Assembly (NCBI GenBank): GCA_902363875.1
Contig: CABJBO010000004.1
Span: forward strand, 62,001 to 126,000
Reading direction: 5' to 3'
DNA: 64,000 nucleotides
Origin: Coriobacteriaceae bacterium
GTDB lineage: Bacteria > Actinomycetota > Coriobacteriia > Coriobacteriales > Coriobacteriaceae
A model generated the notes under the pieces. That model worked only from the letters and a program-made list of their open reading frames with translations, did no database searches and was not told where the DNA came from. Position 1 is the first letter of the stretch, and every line of letters begins with the position of its first letter. Positions 36,143 through 45,903 of the stretch are shown one piece after another. The position numbers and the translations under genes were made by a program.

Positions 36143-37138
36143 ATGAGCAAAAACCTCTCCCAGCAGGTCGTTCTCGACCGCCGCGGCTTCGTTGCCGCCA
36201 CCTTCGCAACCGTCGCCGGCCTTGGTCTTGCCGGCTGCTCCGACACCAGCGCCGAGGCCGACAAGGGTTCCGCCGCCGGCTCCTCCAAGAGCTCCGAAGA
36301 TACCGAGGCTTCCACCATACTCGATGCCAAGGCATTCGACAAACTCGTCGACAACGGCCCCAAGGCCGATGACGACGCCATCGCCGCCAGCACCTGGGCC
36401 ACGGCCGTCAAGGACGCCGGTGTCTTTAAGATCGGTGGCGTTCAGACCTCCACACTTTTCTCCCTCCTCAACGAGAAAGACGGTCAGACCCGCGGCTTCG
36501 ACGCCGGTATCGCACAGCTCCTGTCCAACTACATTCTGGGCGAGAACAAGGTCGAGATCACCCAGGTGACCTCGGACACGCGCGAGTCCGTCCTGCAGAA
36601 CGGCCAGGTCGACGCTGTCTTTGCCACCTACACCATCACTGACGATCGCAAGAAGCTCGTCTCCTTTGCCGGTCCCTACTACTACACCCAGCAGGCTATC
36701 CTGGTGCTCGCCGATAACGACGACATCAAGAGCGTCGACGACCTGGCCGACAAGAATGTCGCCGTCCAGTCCGGCTCCAACGGCCCCGCCATCCTGGAGG
36801 AGTTCGCCCCCAAGGCCAGCCAGCAGGAGTTCAAGACCGACGAGGAGGCCCGCCAGGCACTCCAGCAGGGCCGCGTTGACGCCTACGTCATCGATAACAA
36901 CATGCAGCAGAGCGCCCTGGTCCGCGAGCCCGGTAAGTACAAGATTGCCGGTAAGCCCTTCGGCAGCAAGGAGCCCTACGGCATCGGCCTGCCGCTCGAT
37001 TCCGACGGCGTCGCCTTTGTCAACGACTTCCTTAAGAAGATCGAGGACGATGGCACCTGGACCGAACTGTGGCAGATCTGCATTGGCGACCGTACGGGCG
37101 ACACCAATGTTCCCGAGCTACCCGAGATCGGCGCCTAG
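36143..37138 (+). CDS. Polar amino-acid ABC transporter, substrate-binding lipoprotein
   Basis: This 331-residue protein has a signal with twin Arg (DRRGFVAATFATVAGLGLAGC) and lipobox LAGC, a Ser/Ala-rich linker, and a type-II periplasmic-binding fold (VFKIGGVQTSTLFSLLNEKD, TRGFDAGIAQLLSNYILG, VDAVFATYTITDDRKKLVSF, with the aromatic/Arg pocket region). The class binds glutamate, glutamine, aspartate or similar polar amino acids. It is the first gene of a five-gene cluster; a hairpin after it could keep it at a higher level than the permeases. The ATG follows AAAGGTG. The fold has a Thr-Gln segment rather than the usual TVG start, so the ligand is uncertain. Confidence 0.9.
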   Translation: MSKNLSQQVVLDRRGFVAATFATVAGLGLAGCSDTSAEADKGSAAGSSKSSEDTEASTILDAKAFDKLVDNGPKADDDAIAASTWATAVKDAGVFKIGGVQTSTLFSLLNEKDGQTRGFDAGIAQLLSNYILGENKVEITQVTSDTRESVLQNGQVDAVFATYTITDDRKKLVSFAGPYYYTQQAILVLADNDDIKSVDDLADKNVAVQSGSNGPAILEEFAPKASQQEFKTDEEARQALQQGRVDAYVIDNNMQQSALVREPGKYKIAGKPFGSKEPYGIGLPLDSDGVAFVNDFLKKIEDDGTWTELWQICIGDRTGDTNVPELPEIGA

Positions 37139-37226
37139 GCAATACGCCTAGTAACGGCCGCTACGAAACCATATGGAAACGCATGATGCGCTTTATTGCG
37201 CTAAACTGTTTCCTCACTGAGTTGTC

Positions 37227-37258
37227 GGGGCTTCCGTACACACGGGAGCCCCCTTTCC
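37227..37258 (+). terminator. Attenuator-like hairpin after the binding-protein gene
   Basis: Stem ggggcttccgt (37227-37237) with acgggagcccc (37242-37252; one G-U) and loop acac, followed by a short T-run. It probably lets only part of the transcription pass into the permease genes. Confidence 0.65.
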
Positions 37259-37277
37259 TTATCGGCGGGAGGTCCGC

Positions 37278-37937
37278 ATGAGTCTCTCCGAGCTCTGGTC
37301 GCTCTATGGCCAGAACTATATCGACGCGCTGCTAGCAACCTGGGGCATGACGCTTGAGTCGTTTGCCATCGCCATGGTGCTGGCCGTCGCCGTCACCGTG
37401 ATGCGCGTGTCGCCGCTCAAGCCGCTGCGCGTCTTTGGCGACCTGTATGTCCAGGTCTTCCGTAACATCCCCGGCATCGCGCTGCTCATTATCGTCGTCT
37501 ACGCGCTGCCGCCGCTCAAGGTCGTCCTGCCCTACCGCACCTGCGTCATCGTCGCCACAGTGCTCTTGGGTTCTGCCTTTGGCTCCGAGAACTTTATGAG
37601 CGGCATCAACACCGTCGGTGTCGGCCAGGTGGAAGCCGCCCGCTCGCTGGGCATGAGCTTCAGCCGTATCCTCGCCAAGATCGTGATTCCGCAGGCGCTG
37701 CGCTCGAGCGTGCTGCCCATGACCAACCTCTTTATCGCCGTCATGCTCACCACCGCGCTCGGCAGTCAGGTGCCGCTTAAACCGCAGGAGCTCACCGGCG
37801 TGGTGAGCTACATCAACACGCGCTCGCTCGGCGGCGTCGCCGCGTTCTTTATCTCGGCGCTCGGCTACCTGGGCACGGCCTTTGTGGTGAGCCACATTGG
37901 CAACTATATCGATAAGAAGGTAAGGATCCTCCGATGA
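37278..37937 (+). CDS. Amino-acid ABC transporter permease 1
   Basis: This 219-residue protein has five helices of the HisM/GlnP type. The EAA loop GVGQVEAARSLGMSFSRILAKIVIPQALRSSVLP contacts the ATPase. LWSLYGQNYIDALLATWGMT at the start is typical of glutamate permeases GluC/GltK. It ends in a 4-base ATGA overlap with the second permease, so the two are translationally coupled. GGGAGG precedes the start. Confidence 0.93.
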   Translation: MSLSELWSLYGQNYIDALLATWGMTLESFAIAMVLAVAVTVMRVSPLKPLRVFGDLYVQVFRNIPGIALLIIVVYALPPLKVVLPYRTCVIVATVLLGSAFGSENFMSGINTVGVGQVEAARSLGMSFSRILAKIVIPQALRSSVLPMTNLFIAVMLTTALGSQVPLKPQELTGVVSYINTRSLGGVAAFFISALGYLGTAFVVSHIGNYIDKKVRILR

Positions 37938-38767
37938 GCAAGCACTCCACCTCCGCGCTCACCATGCGCGATGCGCTCTACGAGGCTCCCGGCCCCAAGA
38001 TGCGCGCCAAGATTCGCGTCGGCACCGCCATCTCACTTGTTGCCGTGGCCGCGCTCATCGCTCTGGTACTGCAGCGCTTTTATGTGACCGGCCAGCTTTC
38101 GGTCCATTACTGGTACTTCTTTACGCACCTCACCACCTGGAAGTTCCTGCTTGCCGGTTTTGAGGGCACGGTTAAGGTCGCGCTCACCGCCGGCGCCATC
38201 GCGCTGGTACTGGGCTTAGCCCTCATGCTCGGCCGTACCAGCGACATCAAGCCGCTGCAGCTGGTCTGCCGCGTGCTCACCGATTTCTTCCGTGGCGTGC
38301 CGAGCCTGCTGTTCATCTACTTCTTCTTTTTGGTGCTGCCTCAGTACAAGATTTCACTGCCGTCGTTTTGGATGCTCACGCTTCCCGTCGCGCTCGCTGC
38401 AGCCGGCGTACTTGCCGAGATCTTCCGCGCCGGCGTCAACGCCGTGCCGCGTGGTCAGGTCGAGGCAGCCCAGGCGCTCGGTCTCTCCAAGGCCAAAATC
38501 ACCTTTAAAATCGTGTTGCCGCAGGCTATCCGATTTATCATCCCGTCGTTGATTTCGCAGCTCGTGGTCGTAGTCAAAGACACCACCGTCGCCTACGTGG
38601 TGAGTTACCCCGACCTCATGCAAAATGCCCGCGTGCTCATTACCAACTACGACGCGCTCGTATCGGTCTATCTGGTGATCGCGGTCATCTACATCCTCAT
38701 CAACGTCGCGATCAACAAGGCCGCTGTCTACGTCTCGCACAAGACCGGCGCGACCATCATCCGCTAA
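37934..38767 (+). CDS. Amino-acid ABC transporter permease 2
   Basis: This 277-residue partner permease has a longer polar N-terminus (residues 1-35) and the family loop VPRGQVEAAQALGLSKAKITFKIVLPQAIRFIIPSL. The heterodimer of the two permeases forms the channel. It is similar in plan to GluD of glutamate systems. The ATPase gene follows after 36 bp with its own AAGGAG site. Confidence 0.93.
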   Translation: MSKHSTSALTMRDALYEAPGPKMRAKIRVGTAISLVAVAALIALVLQRFYVTGQLSVHYWYFFTHLTTWKFLLAGFEGTVKVALTAGAIALVLGLALMLGRTSDIKPLQLVCRVLTDFFRGVPSLLFIYFFFLVLPQYKISLPSFWMLTLPVALAAAGVLAEIFRAGVNAVPRGQVEAAQALGLSKAKITFKIVLPQAIRFIIPSLISQLVVVVKDTTVAYVVSYPDLMQNARVLITNYDALVSVYLVIAVIYILINVAINKAAVYVSHKTGATIIR

Positions 38768-38803
38768 CGCTTTACCATTTCGAGTCATAAGGAGCCGAGC
38801 ACC

Positions 38804-39568
<765 letters not shown>

Positions 39569-39672
39569 CCCAAATGCCACGCAGGGCACATTCATCAGGA
39601 GCGTCTGTCCCGCGCCGCATCTGTCCCGCCACGCCCCTGCGCCATGTCCACCCGGATTCGAAAGCCACGCCC

Positions 39673-40482
39673 ATGATCGGAACCCGTACCTCATCGTCCT
39701 ATACCCCGCACGTCGACGTCGACCCCGCCGACCGCCCGCTTATCCTGGTAGCACCGCGCTGGGAAGAAGCGAAGCCCTTTTTGAGCGAGACGCTCTCCCC
39801 CAACGAGGAAATCGCAAGTGTCTTTGTCGATGCCATCCTTGCCGCCGGCGGCCTGCCGCTGCAGATGTCCATCACCGAGGACATTGAGGTCATCCGTCAT
39901 TACGTCGATATCGCCGACGGCATCGCCATTCCCGGCGGCCCCGATGTCAATCCCAAACGTTGGGGCGATGATCGACCCTACGACCCCACCCTCTGCTGCG
40001 AGATCCGCGATAGCTTTGAGTTTAAGCTGGTCGGCGAGGTACTCCGCGCCAAAAAGCCGCTCTTTACCACCTGCCGCGGCACGCAGTTGCTCAATGTCGC
40101 CACTGGCGGCACCCTGTGCATGGACGTGCCGAGCCTGGGCGCTCGCGAGGGCCGCACTCAGTGGCGCCATACCCACGTGCTCAACGACCCCGTGCATCCC
40201 GTCGAGGTCGTGCCGGGCTCGCTGCTGGAGCGCGCGCTTGGCGGGCACAGGCTGATCCAGACCAACTCCGCACACCACTGCTGCGTCGATCGTCTGGGTA
40301 AAAGCACGCGCTTGGTCGCCAAGGCAACCGACGGCGTGCCCGAGTGCATCGAGGTCGAGGGCCAGCCGTTCTGCCTGGGCGTGCAATGGCACCCCGAGTA
40401 CACCTGGCAAACGCTCGAGACCGACTTTAACCTGTGGAAGTCGTTTGTCGAGGCAGCGGCCAAGGTAAAGCAGGCCCGTTAG
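39673..40482 (+). CDS. Class I glutamine-amidotransferase-like hydrolase (peptidase C26)
   Basis: This 269-residue protein shows the C26 pattern of gamma-glutamyl-gamma-aminobutyrate hydrolase: GIAIPGGPDVNPKRWGDD, the nucleophile Cys in TTCRGTQLLNVATGG, and the catalytic His/Glu in GVQWHPEYTW. Enzymes of this family cut gamma-glutamyl amides (PuuD-type). It directly follows the amino-acid transporter genes and lies before the operon terminator, so the two may form a scavenging route for a gamma-glutamyl compound. The start is uncertain: I use the ATG at 39673; 33 more codons upstream are open, and neither site has a good ribosome signal. The 105-bp gap is otherwise empty. Confidence 0.85.
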   Translation: MIGTRTSSSYTPHVDVDPADRPLILVAPRWEEAKPFLSETLSPNEEIASVFVDAILAAGGLPLQMSITEDIEVIRHYVDIADGIAIPGGPDVNPKRWGDDRPYDPTLCCEIRDSFEFKLVGEVLRAKKPLFTTCRGTQLLNVATGGTLCMDVPSLGAREGRTQWRHTHVLNDPVHPVEVVPGSLLERALGGHRLIQTNSAHHCCVDRLGKSTRLVAKATDGVPECIEVEGQPFCLGVQWHPEYTWQTLETDFNLWKSFVEAAAKVKQAR

Positions 40483-40505
40483 TTCACGGACGGCACAACA
40501 GATGA

Positions 40506-40546
40506 GGGCGCCCCGCCGGCCACATGGTCCGACGGGGCGCCCTTTT
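40506..40546 (+). terminator. Terminator of the transporter operon
   Basis: Stem gggcgccccg (40506-40515) with cggggcgccc (40533-40542), followed by TTTT. Confidence 0.93.
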
Positions 40547-40585
40547 GCCTGTACGTGGCCGGCACACACCAAGGCTCGCAAGCCC

Positions 40586-40942
40586 TTATTCAGCCGCCTC
40601 GCGCAGGGCCGACATTGTGGCCGCATATTGCTGCTGCAGCGCATGCATTCCCTCACGAGCGCCGTCAACAGTATCGGCACCGCGCAGCGCTTCGGTCACC
40701 ACGACCGCCGGCTCGTACAGATTATCGAATCCCAGGTTCTGGCTCACGCCCTTGAGCGTGTGAGCTGCCATAAACGCTTCCTTGGCGTCTCCTGCCGCCA
40801 TGGCGGCCTCCAGCTTGTCCATGCTCTCGTCATCCAAAAACTTGAGGGCAAAGCGGGCAAGCATCTCCTCGCCCATCAGCCGAGTGCAAGCGTCATCATA
40901 ATTGGCGCCGATCTTCTCATACGCTTCACGCATGGAAATCAT
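40586..40942 (-). CDS. HPt (histidine phosphotransfer) domain protein
   Basis: This 118-residue helical protein has the HPt signature AAHTLKGVSQNLGFDNLY, whose His (about 61) accepts phosphate in phosphorelays. Nothing else is present in the protein. Its start has AAAGGAG. It lies 23 bp downstream of the REC-containing protein on the same strand, and both would be translated from one message. No hybrid kinase is nearby, so the phosphate donor must be encoded elsewhere. Confidence 0.92.
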   Translation of the reverse strand: MISMREAYEKIGANYDDACTRLMGEEMLARFALKFLDDESMDKLEAAMAAGDAKEAFMAAHTLKGVSQNLGFDNLYEPAVVVTEALRGADTVDGAREGMHALQQQYAATMSALREAAE

Positions 40943-40965
40943 GGATTCAAACTCCTTTGGTCAAA

Positions 40966-42849
40966 CTAAATCGTAGGAAGCGCAACGACCTCGGCAGGGC
41001 GCGCCAATGTTTCGGCAATACGGTCTTGCACCTCGAGCAGACAGTCGAGCAGCAGCGGGTTAAAGGTGCCGCACTTACCGTCCAGGATCATCTGGATCGC
41101 CTCCTCGTGCGGGATGGCATCCTTGTACACGCGCATGCTCGTCAGCGCATCGTATACGTCGGCCACCGAAACCACCTGTGCGGCGATGGGGATATCGTCG
41201 CCCTTAAGGCCATCGGGATAACCCTTGCCGTCCCAGCGCTCGTGGTGCCAACGCGCAATCTGGTACGCATATTCCATAAGCGCATTGCCGGCGTGATGGC
41301 GGCCCAGCTCATGGAGCATGTCGGCGCCGATCGTGGTATGCGTCTTCATAATCTCGAACTCCTCGGACGTGAGGCGCCCGGGCTTGTTGAGAATCGCATC
41401 GTCAATCGACATCTTGCCGATATCGTGCAGTGCCGAAGCCAGGGCAATCGTAGAGCGCTCCTCGTTGTCGAGGGAGATGCTGTCACTACGGTGGACCAGG
41501 CAGCCAAGCAGCAGCTCGGTCAGCTTCTCGATGTTCGTAACGTGCCTGCCGCTCTCGCCATTGCGGAGCTCCATGACGCCGGCCATGATGTCGATGAGCA
41601 TGCGGCTGTTCTTGACGCGCTCGTTGTACTGTTGGGACAGCAGGCTCGTCAGACGACGCTGTTTGGCGTACAGGCGGATGGTGTTGCTTACACGGCGGCG
41701 CACGACACGGGAGTCAAACGGGCGGTTGACATAGTCCGAGGCACCCAGCTCATACGCGCGCAGCACCACATCGTCGGAATCTTCGCTCGAGATCATGATG
41801 ACAGGCAGATTGTCGATACCCGTTCGGCGCGACAGATCGGCCAGTACCTCAAAGCCGTTCATGCCCGGCATGACAATGTCCAGCAGCACGAGCGACAACT
41901 CATCGCCATAGCGGTCGACCATGTCGAGTGCCGCGCGACCGTTATCGGCCTCGAGGATGCAATACTCGTCCTTGAGCATCTCGCTGAGAATAGCTCGGTT
42001 CATCTCGGAGTCATCGACAATAAGCACCGTAGGCTTTTCGCTTTGGAAGGCCTCGATGGAATCGGTATCGGTCATGACCGTACCGGCTTTTGCCTTAGCG
42101 CGGCTCAATAATTGGACAGCGCGGCCAACGCCCTCATCGACCGTCTCGCCATGAATGCGAACGCCACCAACGCATGCCGTCAAGCTAACGCGCTCATGCC
42201 CCGGAATAACCGTGGAATGAACGGCATCGGATACGTGACGCAGACGACGGGCGAAGTCATCGGAGGGGATATTGGGCATGACGGCCACAAACTTATCGCA
42301 ACCATAGCGGACAAGCTCGTCAGTCGAACGAATACCGCTGCGTATGGCCGTCGCCACAGCACCGAGCGCAAGGTCGCCGGCATGACGGCCACACGTATCG
42401 TTGAAGACCCTAAAATCATCAAGGTCGATCATCGCAACGCCGGCATTCATACGGGCGCCGCGAAGCTTTTCCTCGTAATACCGGCGATTGTGCACACTCG
42501 TCAGCACATCGGTGTAGACAAGGTCCTCTTCTGCAGCCTCTTGCTCATCGATCGGACGCACCATCAGCAGGACATGAGGCTCGCCCTCGACCTTCAGGGG
42601 GCGCAGGCGAGCGCGGTACTCAACGCCATCGTTGAGCAGCCGTTCCGACACCTCATCGGAACCCGCCGCCAAGGCTTCAAGACTTGACTGGCGCAGACAG
42701 GGACACCGTTCGCCGGCGAGCAGGCAGTTAGGATCGCCCTTAATCTGATCGAAAGACAGCAAACGCACCACGGGGTAGGTCTTCGCGACACGGGCGACCT
42801 CGGCGGCAGCCTCCTCGTCGGTTAGATTGGCCTCGTGATTATTGAGCAT
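40966..42849 (-). CDS. Composite signalling protein: degenerate GGDEF, receiver and HD-GYP domains
   Basis: In this 627-residue protein, residues 1-105 form an uncharacterised sensor-like region with a Cys-Pro-Cys motif, and 108-265 form a GGDEF-fold domain whose active site reads RYGCDKF instead of RYGGDEF. Residues 272-395 form a receiver (VLIVDDSEMN, phosphorylated Asp324 in VLLDIVMPGMNG). A C-terminal HD-GYP domain follows, with ALHDIGKMSIDDAILNK and HHERWDGKGYPDGLKG. HD-GYP proteins degrade cyclic di-GMP. With a damaged cyclase site the first domain is likely regulatory. The receiver can be fed by the HPt protein encoded next to it. It starts at the ATG at 42849 behind AAAGGG. Confidence 0.9.
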   Translation of the reverse strand: MLNNHEANLTDEEAAAEVARVAKTYPVVRLLSFDQIKGDPNCLLAGERCPCLRQSSLEALAAGSDEVSERLLNDGVEYRARLRPLKVEGEPHVLLMVRPIDEQEAAEEDLVYTDVLTSVHNRRYYEEKLRGARMNAGVAMIDLDDFRVFNDTCGRHAGDLALGAVATAIRSGIRSTDELVRYGCDKFVAVMPNIPSDDFARRLRHVSDAVHSTVIPGHERVSLTACVGGVRIHGETVDEGVGRAVQLLSRAKAKAGTVMTDTDSIEAFQSEKPTVLIVDDSEMNRAILSEMLKDEYCILEADNGRAALDMVDRYGDELSLVLLDIVMPGMNGFEVLADLSRRTGIDNLPVIMISSEDSDDVVLRAYELGASDYVNRPFDSRVVRRRVSNTIRLYAKQRRLTSLLSQQYNERVKNSRMLIDIMAGVMELRNGESGRHVTNIEKLTELLLGCLVHRSDSISLDNEERSTIALASALHDIGKMSIDDAILNKPGRLTSEEFEIMKTHTTIGADMLHELGRHHAGNALMEYAYQIARWHHERWDGKGYPDGLKGDDIPIAAQVVSVADVYDALTSMRVYKDAIPHEEAIQMILDGKCGTFNPLLLDCLLEVQDRIAETLARPAEVVALPTI

Positions 42850-43060
42850 AGGGGGCCCTTTCAGTAGTTTTGCTTGGTAGCAGTGGGTGCCAAATGTTAC
42901 AAGGGTAGCACCTTGTCGATGCAGGTACGCACGTGAATACCGTTTCTTTTTCATGAGTTGGCAGACGGTAGGGCTGAAGCCGCAGCCGTAAGGTTCTGGG
43001 CGCATCTGTTAACACGGTCGAAATGTTTACGGGAAAAGCCCGTTTTGATTATTGCAGCTG

Positions 43061-43870
43061 CTAGAACCCTAGGACGCCACGGACGGCCTGGGCAGCCGCT
43101 ACCGGTCGATCGCGCAGCCCGTTGTGCGCGCCGGGGACCGTTACGAGCGGACAGCCCAAAAGCTCAGCCGACGCTCTCGTGCCCGCTTCGCGGGGCGTGC
43201 CAATCGAGAGCTCGCCCAAAAACACGGCGGCCACCGTTTTCGATGCGCGGACGCGATCCCAATCGGGAACGCAGGTCATAATGATCCCGTATTCGTTTGC
43301 CATAAAGCTGCGGCCGTTGCGCAGGGCATGCTTGGCTTCCGCCTCGGTTGTCTTGGGAGCTTGAGGATCCGAATCACCGATGGCACTCAGGAAGGCTCTT
43401 AATGCCCTCGAGACCTTTCCCGCAGCAATCATCTCGAGCAAAACCGGGGCCGTGCCCAGGCCAGCGCCCTCGTTTGTCACGGCGGGTTCGTGCAGCATCG
43501 CGCGCGAGACAATGGCCGGGTTTGTACGGAGAAGCTCCAGGGTCACCAGCGTACCGGCACTGTGCGCGAGCACGTTTGCCGGAGCGCCGACATGCTCGAT
43601 AACGGCCTGCAGGTCGGCGGCCTGGACGGCAAGGTCGTAGCGCCCGTCCGCAACGTCGCCGCTCTCGCCGCAACCGCGGCGGTCGTAGGCAATTACGCGA
43701 TAGCCGCAGGCGAGCTCGCGGGCGATCCCGTCAAAAAATGTGCCGTCGACGCAAGCGCCGTGCACGCACACCAAGGCAGGCGCATCCGACGGCACGCCCG
43801 GCTCGGCAAACTCGCGACAGGCAATCGTGGTGCCCGCATTCTCGACCGTAAAATCCATGTTGTGCCCCAT
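43061..43870 (-). CDS. Alpha/beta-fold hydrolase
   Basis: This 269-residue protein has the alpha/beta hydrolase order: the oxyanion segment VCVHGACVDGTFFD, YRVIAYDRRGCGESGD, the nucleophile elbow VLAHSAGTLVTLE (A-H-S-A-G), an Asp region, and catalytic His in PGAHNGLRDRP at the end. The family covers esterases, peroxidases and lactonases; no substrate can be named. The start is either 43870 (after AAGGTG) or 43858; I take the first. It lies alone between the signalling gene and the radical SAM gene on the other strand. Confidence 0.82.
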   Translation of the reverse strand: MGHNMDFTVENAGTTIACREFAEPGVPSDAPALVCVHGACVDGTFFDGIARELACGYRVIAYDRRGCGESGDVADGRYDLAVQAADLQAVIEHVGAPANVLAHSAGTLVTLELLRTNPAIVSRAMLHEPAVTNEGAGLGTAPVLLEMIAAGKVSRALRAFLSAIGDSDPQAPKTTEAEAKHALRNGRSFMANEYGIIMTCVPDWDRVRASKTVAAVFLGELSIGTPREAGTRASAELLGCPLVTVPGAHNGLRDRPVAAAQAVRGVLGF

Positions 43871-44034
43871 CGTCTTGCACCTTGTTAACGCATTAACTGT
43901 ACCCAACCGGAAACCTCTCATGGCGTGGACATTGAGGACAGCGTGAAAAAACGAAACCTGAAAAGCACAAGCCCGAATCAGGCTTTGGCACCGATGCTAT
44001 GCTTAGGCACAACTGTCCCAAGGAGCATATGCCT

Positions 44035-44811
44035 ATGTCTACGTTTTTAAATGCCAGCCCCATCTTTGGACCGGTGCGCAGTCGCCGCCTGGGCCTTTCG
44101 CTCGGTGTCAACATGATGCCGGCGTCGGGCAAGATCTGCACGTTCGACTGCATCTACTGCGAGAACGGCCTTAACGCCGAGCGTCCCTGCCATGAGCCGT
44201 ATAACACGGCCGCCGTGGTGCTCGACGCACTCGAGGCCAAGCTGCGCGAGATGGCAGCCGAGGGCGAGCTCCCCGATGTGATCACGTTTGCCGGCAACGG
44301 CGAGCCCACCGCCGCGCCGGAGTTTCCGCAGGCCATCGCCGGTGCCGTCGCGCTGCGCGACCAGCTGGCCCCGAACACCAAGATCGCCGTGCTCTCCAAT
44401 GGCACGCGCGCTGACCAGCCCGCTGTGCACGATGCGCTCATGATGGTCGACGACAACATCCTCAAGCTCGATACGGTCGACCCGGCTTTTATCCAGCTGC
44501 TCGACCAGCCCGTTGGCCCCTACGACGTCGAGCACCAGATCGAGACGTTCGCGAGCTTTAACGGCCACGTTATTATCCAGACGATCTTTTTGAACGGCGA
44601 GTACCAGGGCAAGTCCCTCGATAACACTGGTGAAGCGTACGTCGGCCCCTGGCTCGCGGCACTCGAGCGCATTCGCCCGCAGGAGGCGACCATCTACACG
44701 GTGGCGCGCGAGACACCGGTCGCCGGCCTTGCCAAAGCAGCGCCCGTGGTGCTCGACACAATCGCCGCACGCGTGCGCGCGCTCGGCATCCCCTGCCAGG
44801 TGAGCTACTAG
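44035..44811 (+). CDS. Radical SAM protein (COG0731-like)
   Basis: This 258-residue protein has the radical-SAM cysteine motif CTFDCIYC (CxxxCxxC), which binds a 4Fe-4S cluster and SAM, then TFAGNGEPTAAPEFP and KLDTVDPAFIQLLDQP, the order of the COG0731 group of Fe-S oxidoreductases. The group contains wyosine-related and other radical enzymes; the reaction here is unknown. ATG 44035 is preferred over 44029 because AGGAG is then at a normal nine-base spacing. The methionine aminopeptidase gene follows 75 bp later on the same strand. Confidence 0.87.
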   Translation: MSTFLNASPIFGPVRSRRLGLSLGVNMMPASGKICTFDCIYCENGLNAERPCHEPYNTAAVVLDALEAKLREMAAEGELPDVITFAGNGEPTAAPEFPQAIAGAVALRDQLAPNTKIAVLSNGTRADQPAVHDALMMVDDNILKLDTVDPAFIQLLDQPVGPYDVEHQIETFASFNGHVIIQTIFLNGEYQGKSLDNTGEAYVGPWLAALERIRPQEATIYTVARETPVAGLAKAAPVVLDTIAARVRALGIPCQVSY

Positions 44812-44885
44812 CAGAACCGCACAGACTACCCGGTACTTGGCTGATGGGGTGGGCTATACTAGCTGCGAATGAAAGGAAGTTAGCC

Positions 44886-45773
44886 ATGTTTGACAATGGA
44901 CCCGTGCCCGGCCGCAACGACGCTTGCTGGTGCGGCAGCGGCAAAAAATATAAGAAATGCCACAGCGCCTTCGACGAGCGCCTCGAGCGCCTGTGGGAAG
45001 AGGGCTGGGAGGTTCTGCCCCGCACACTCTACAAGACGCCCGCCGATATCGAGGGCATCAAGCGTTCGGCCGCCATCAACGTAGGCGTGCTCGACTACGT
45101 GGGCGAGCACATCGCCGCGGGCATGACCACCAACCAGATCGACCAGATGATCTACGACTACACCGTCGAGCACGGTGGCACGCCGGCCGACCTCAACTAC
45201 GAGGGCTATCCCAAGAGCGTGTGCACCTCGATCAACGACGTGGTCTGCCACGGTATCCCCTGCGATACGGACGTGCTGCACGAGGGCGACATCATCAACG
45301 TGGACTGCTCCACGATCTTGGACGGCTACTTTAGCGACTCGAGCCGTATGTTCTGCATCGGCGAAGTCTCGGCCGAGCGCCAGCGCCTGGTCGACGTCAC
45401 CCGCGCCAGCGTGGAGGCGGGTCTGGCGGCCGTCAAGCCGTGGCTGCCGCTATCCGTGATGGCCGAGGCCGTGCAAAAGACGGTCGAGGACGCCGGCTTT
45501 AGCGTGGTGCGCGAGTACGGCGGACACGGCATCGGTAAGGAGTTCCACGAGGACCCGTTTGTGGGCTTTACCACCGAGGCGCCCGATGTAGACACCATCA
45601 TGGCTCCGGGCATGGTCTTTACCATCGAGCCCATGGTCAACGCCGGAGCGCCCGACATCAAGATTAGCAAGGGCGACGGTTGGTGCGTGCGCACCAAGGA
45701 CGGCAGCGATTCGGCCCAGTGCGAGGTACAGCTCGTGGTGACCGAGGACGGCTACGAGCTGCTGAGCTGGTAG
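44886..45773 (+). CDS. map: Methionine aminopeptidase, type I with N-terminal SEC-C zinc motif
   Basis: This 295-residue protein has the SEC-C zinc motif GRNDACWCGSGKKYKKCH at residues 9-26, which can bind the ribosome or SecA-type partners. It is followed by the pita-bread peptidase: YPKSVCTSINDVVCHGIP, metal ligands in NVDCSTILDGYFSDSSR and GGHGIGKEFHEDP, and TIEPMV. It removes the initiator Met from new proteins. The ATG follows AAAGGAAG. A strong terminator (45784-45830) ends it. SEC-C extended forms are known among Gram-positive and chlamydial enzymes. Confidence 0.96.
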   Translation: MFDNGPVPGRNDACWCGSGKKYKKCHSAFDERLERLWEEGWEVLPRTLYKTPADIEGIKRSAAINVGVLDYVGEHIAAGMTTNQIDQMIYDYTVEHGGTPADLNYEGYPKSVCTSINDVVCHGIPCDTDVLHEGDIINVDCSTILDGYFSDSSRMFCIGEVSAERQRLVDVTRASVEAGLAAVKPWLPLSVMAEAVQKTVEDAGFSVVREYGGHGIGKEFHEDPFVGFTTEAPDVDTIMAPGMVFTIEPMVNAGAPDIKISKGDGWCVRTKDGSDSAQCEVQLVVTEDGYELLSW

Positions 45774-45783
45774 CCGTGGATGC

Positions 45784-45830
45784 GCCGGATGCTGACGGGC
45801 ACGCTCGTCTAGCATCCGGCGTTTTTGTTT
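45784..45830 (+). terminator. Terminator of map
   Basis: Stem gccggatgct (45784-45793) with agcatccggc (45811-45820), followed by GTTTTTGTTT. Confidence 0.93.
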
Positions 45831-45843
45831 GAACGTTTTGCCT

Positions 45844-45884
45844 GATAAAACCCGCCAAAATAAACCTGTCCCTTTTTGGCGGGT
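45844..45884 (-). repeat. Dispersed hairpin element, type A, copy 2
   Basis: Arms acccgcca and tggcgggt pair perfectly with a C-for-T and G-for-A pair of changes relative to the other copies, i.e. a compensatory change. The core is the same. It lies between the map terminator and the next start codon. Confidence 0.9.
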
Positions 45885-45903
45885 CAAGCGGAAAGGACTG
45901 CTT

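Noticed and set aside
45829-45903. Upstream extension of the D-2-hydroxyacid dehydrogenase
   Set aside because: The extra 25 codons translate the type A hairpin; the GTG at 45904 has a proper ribosome site.
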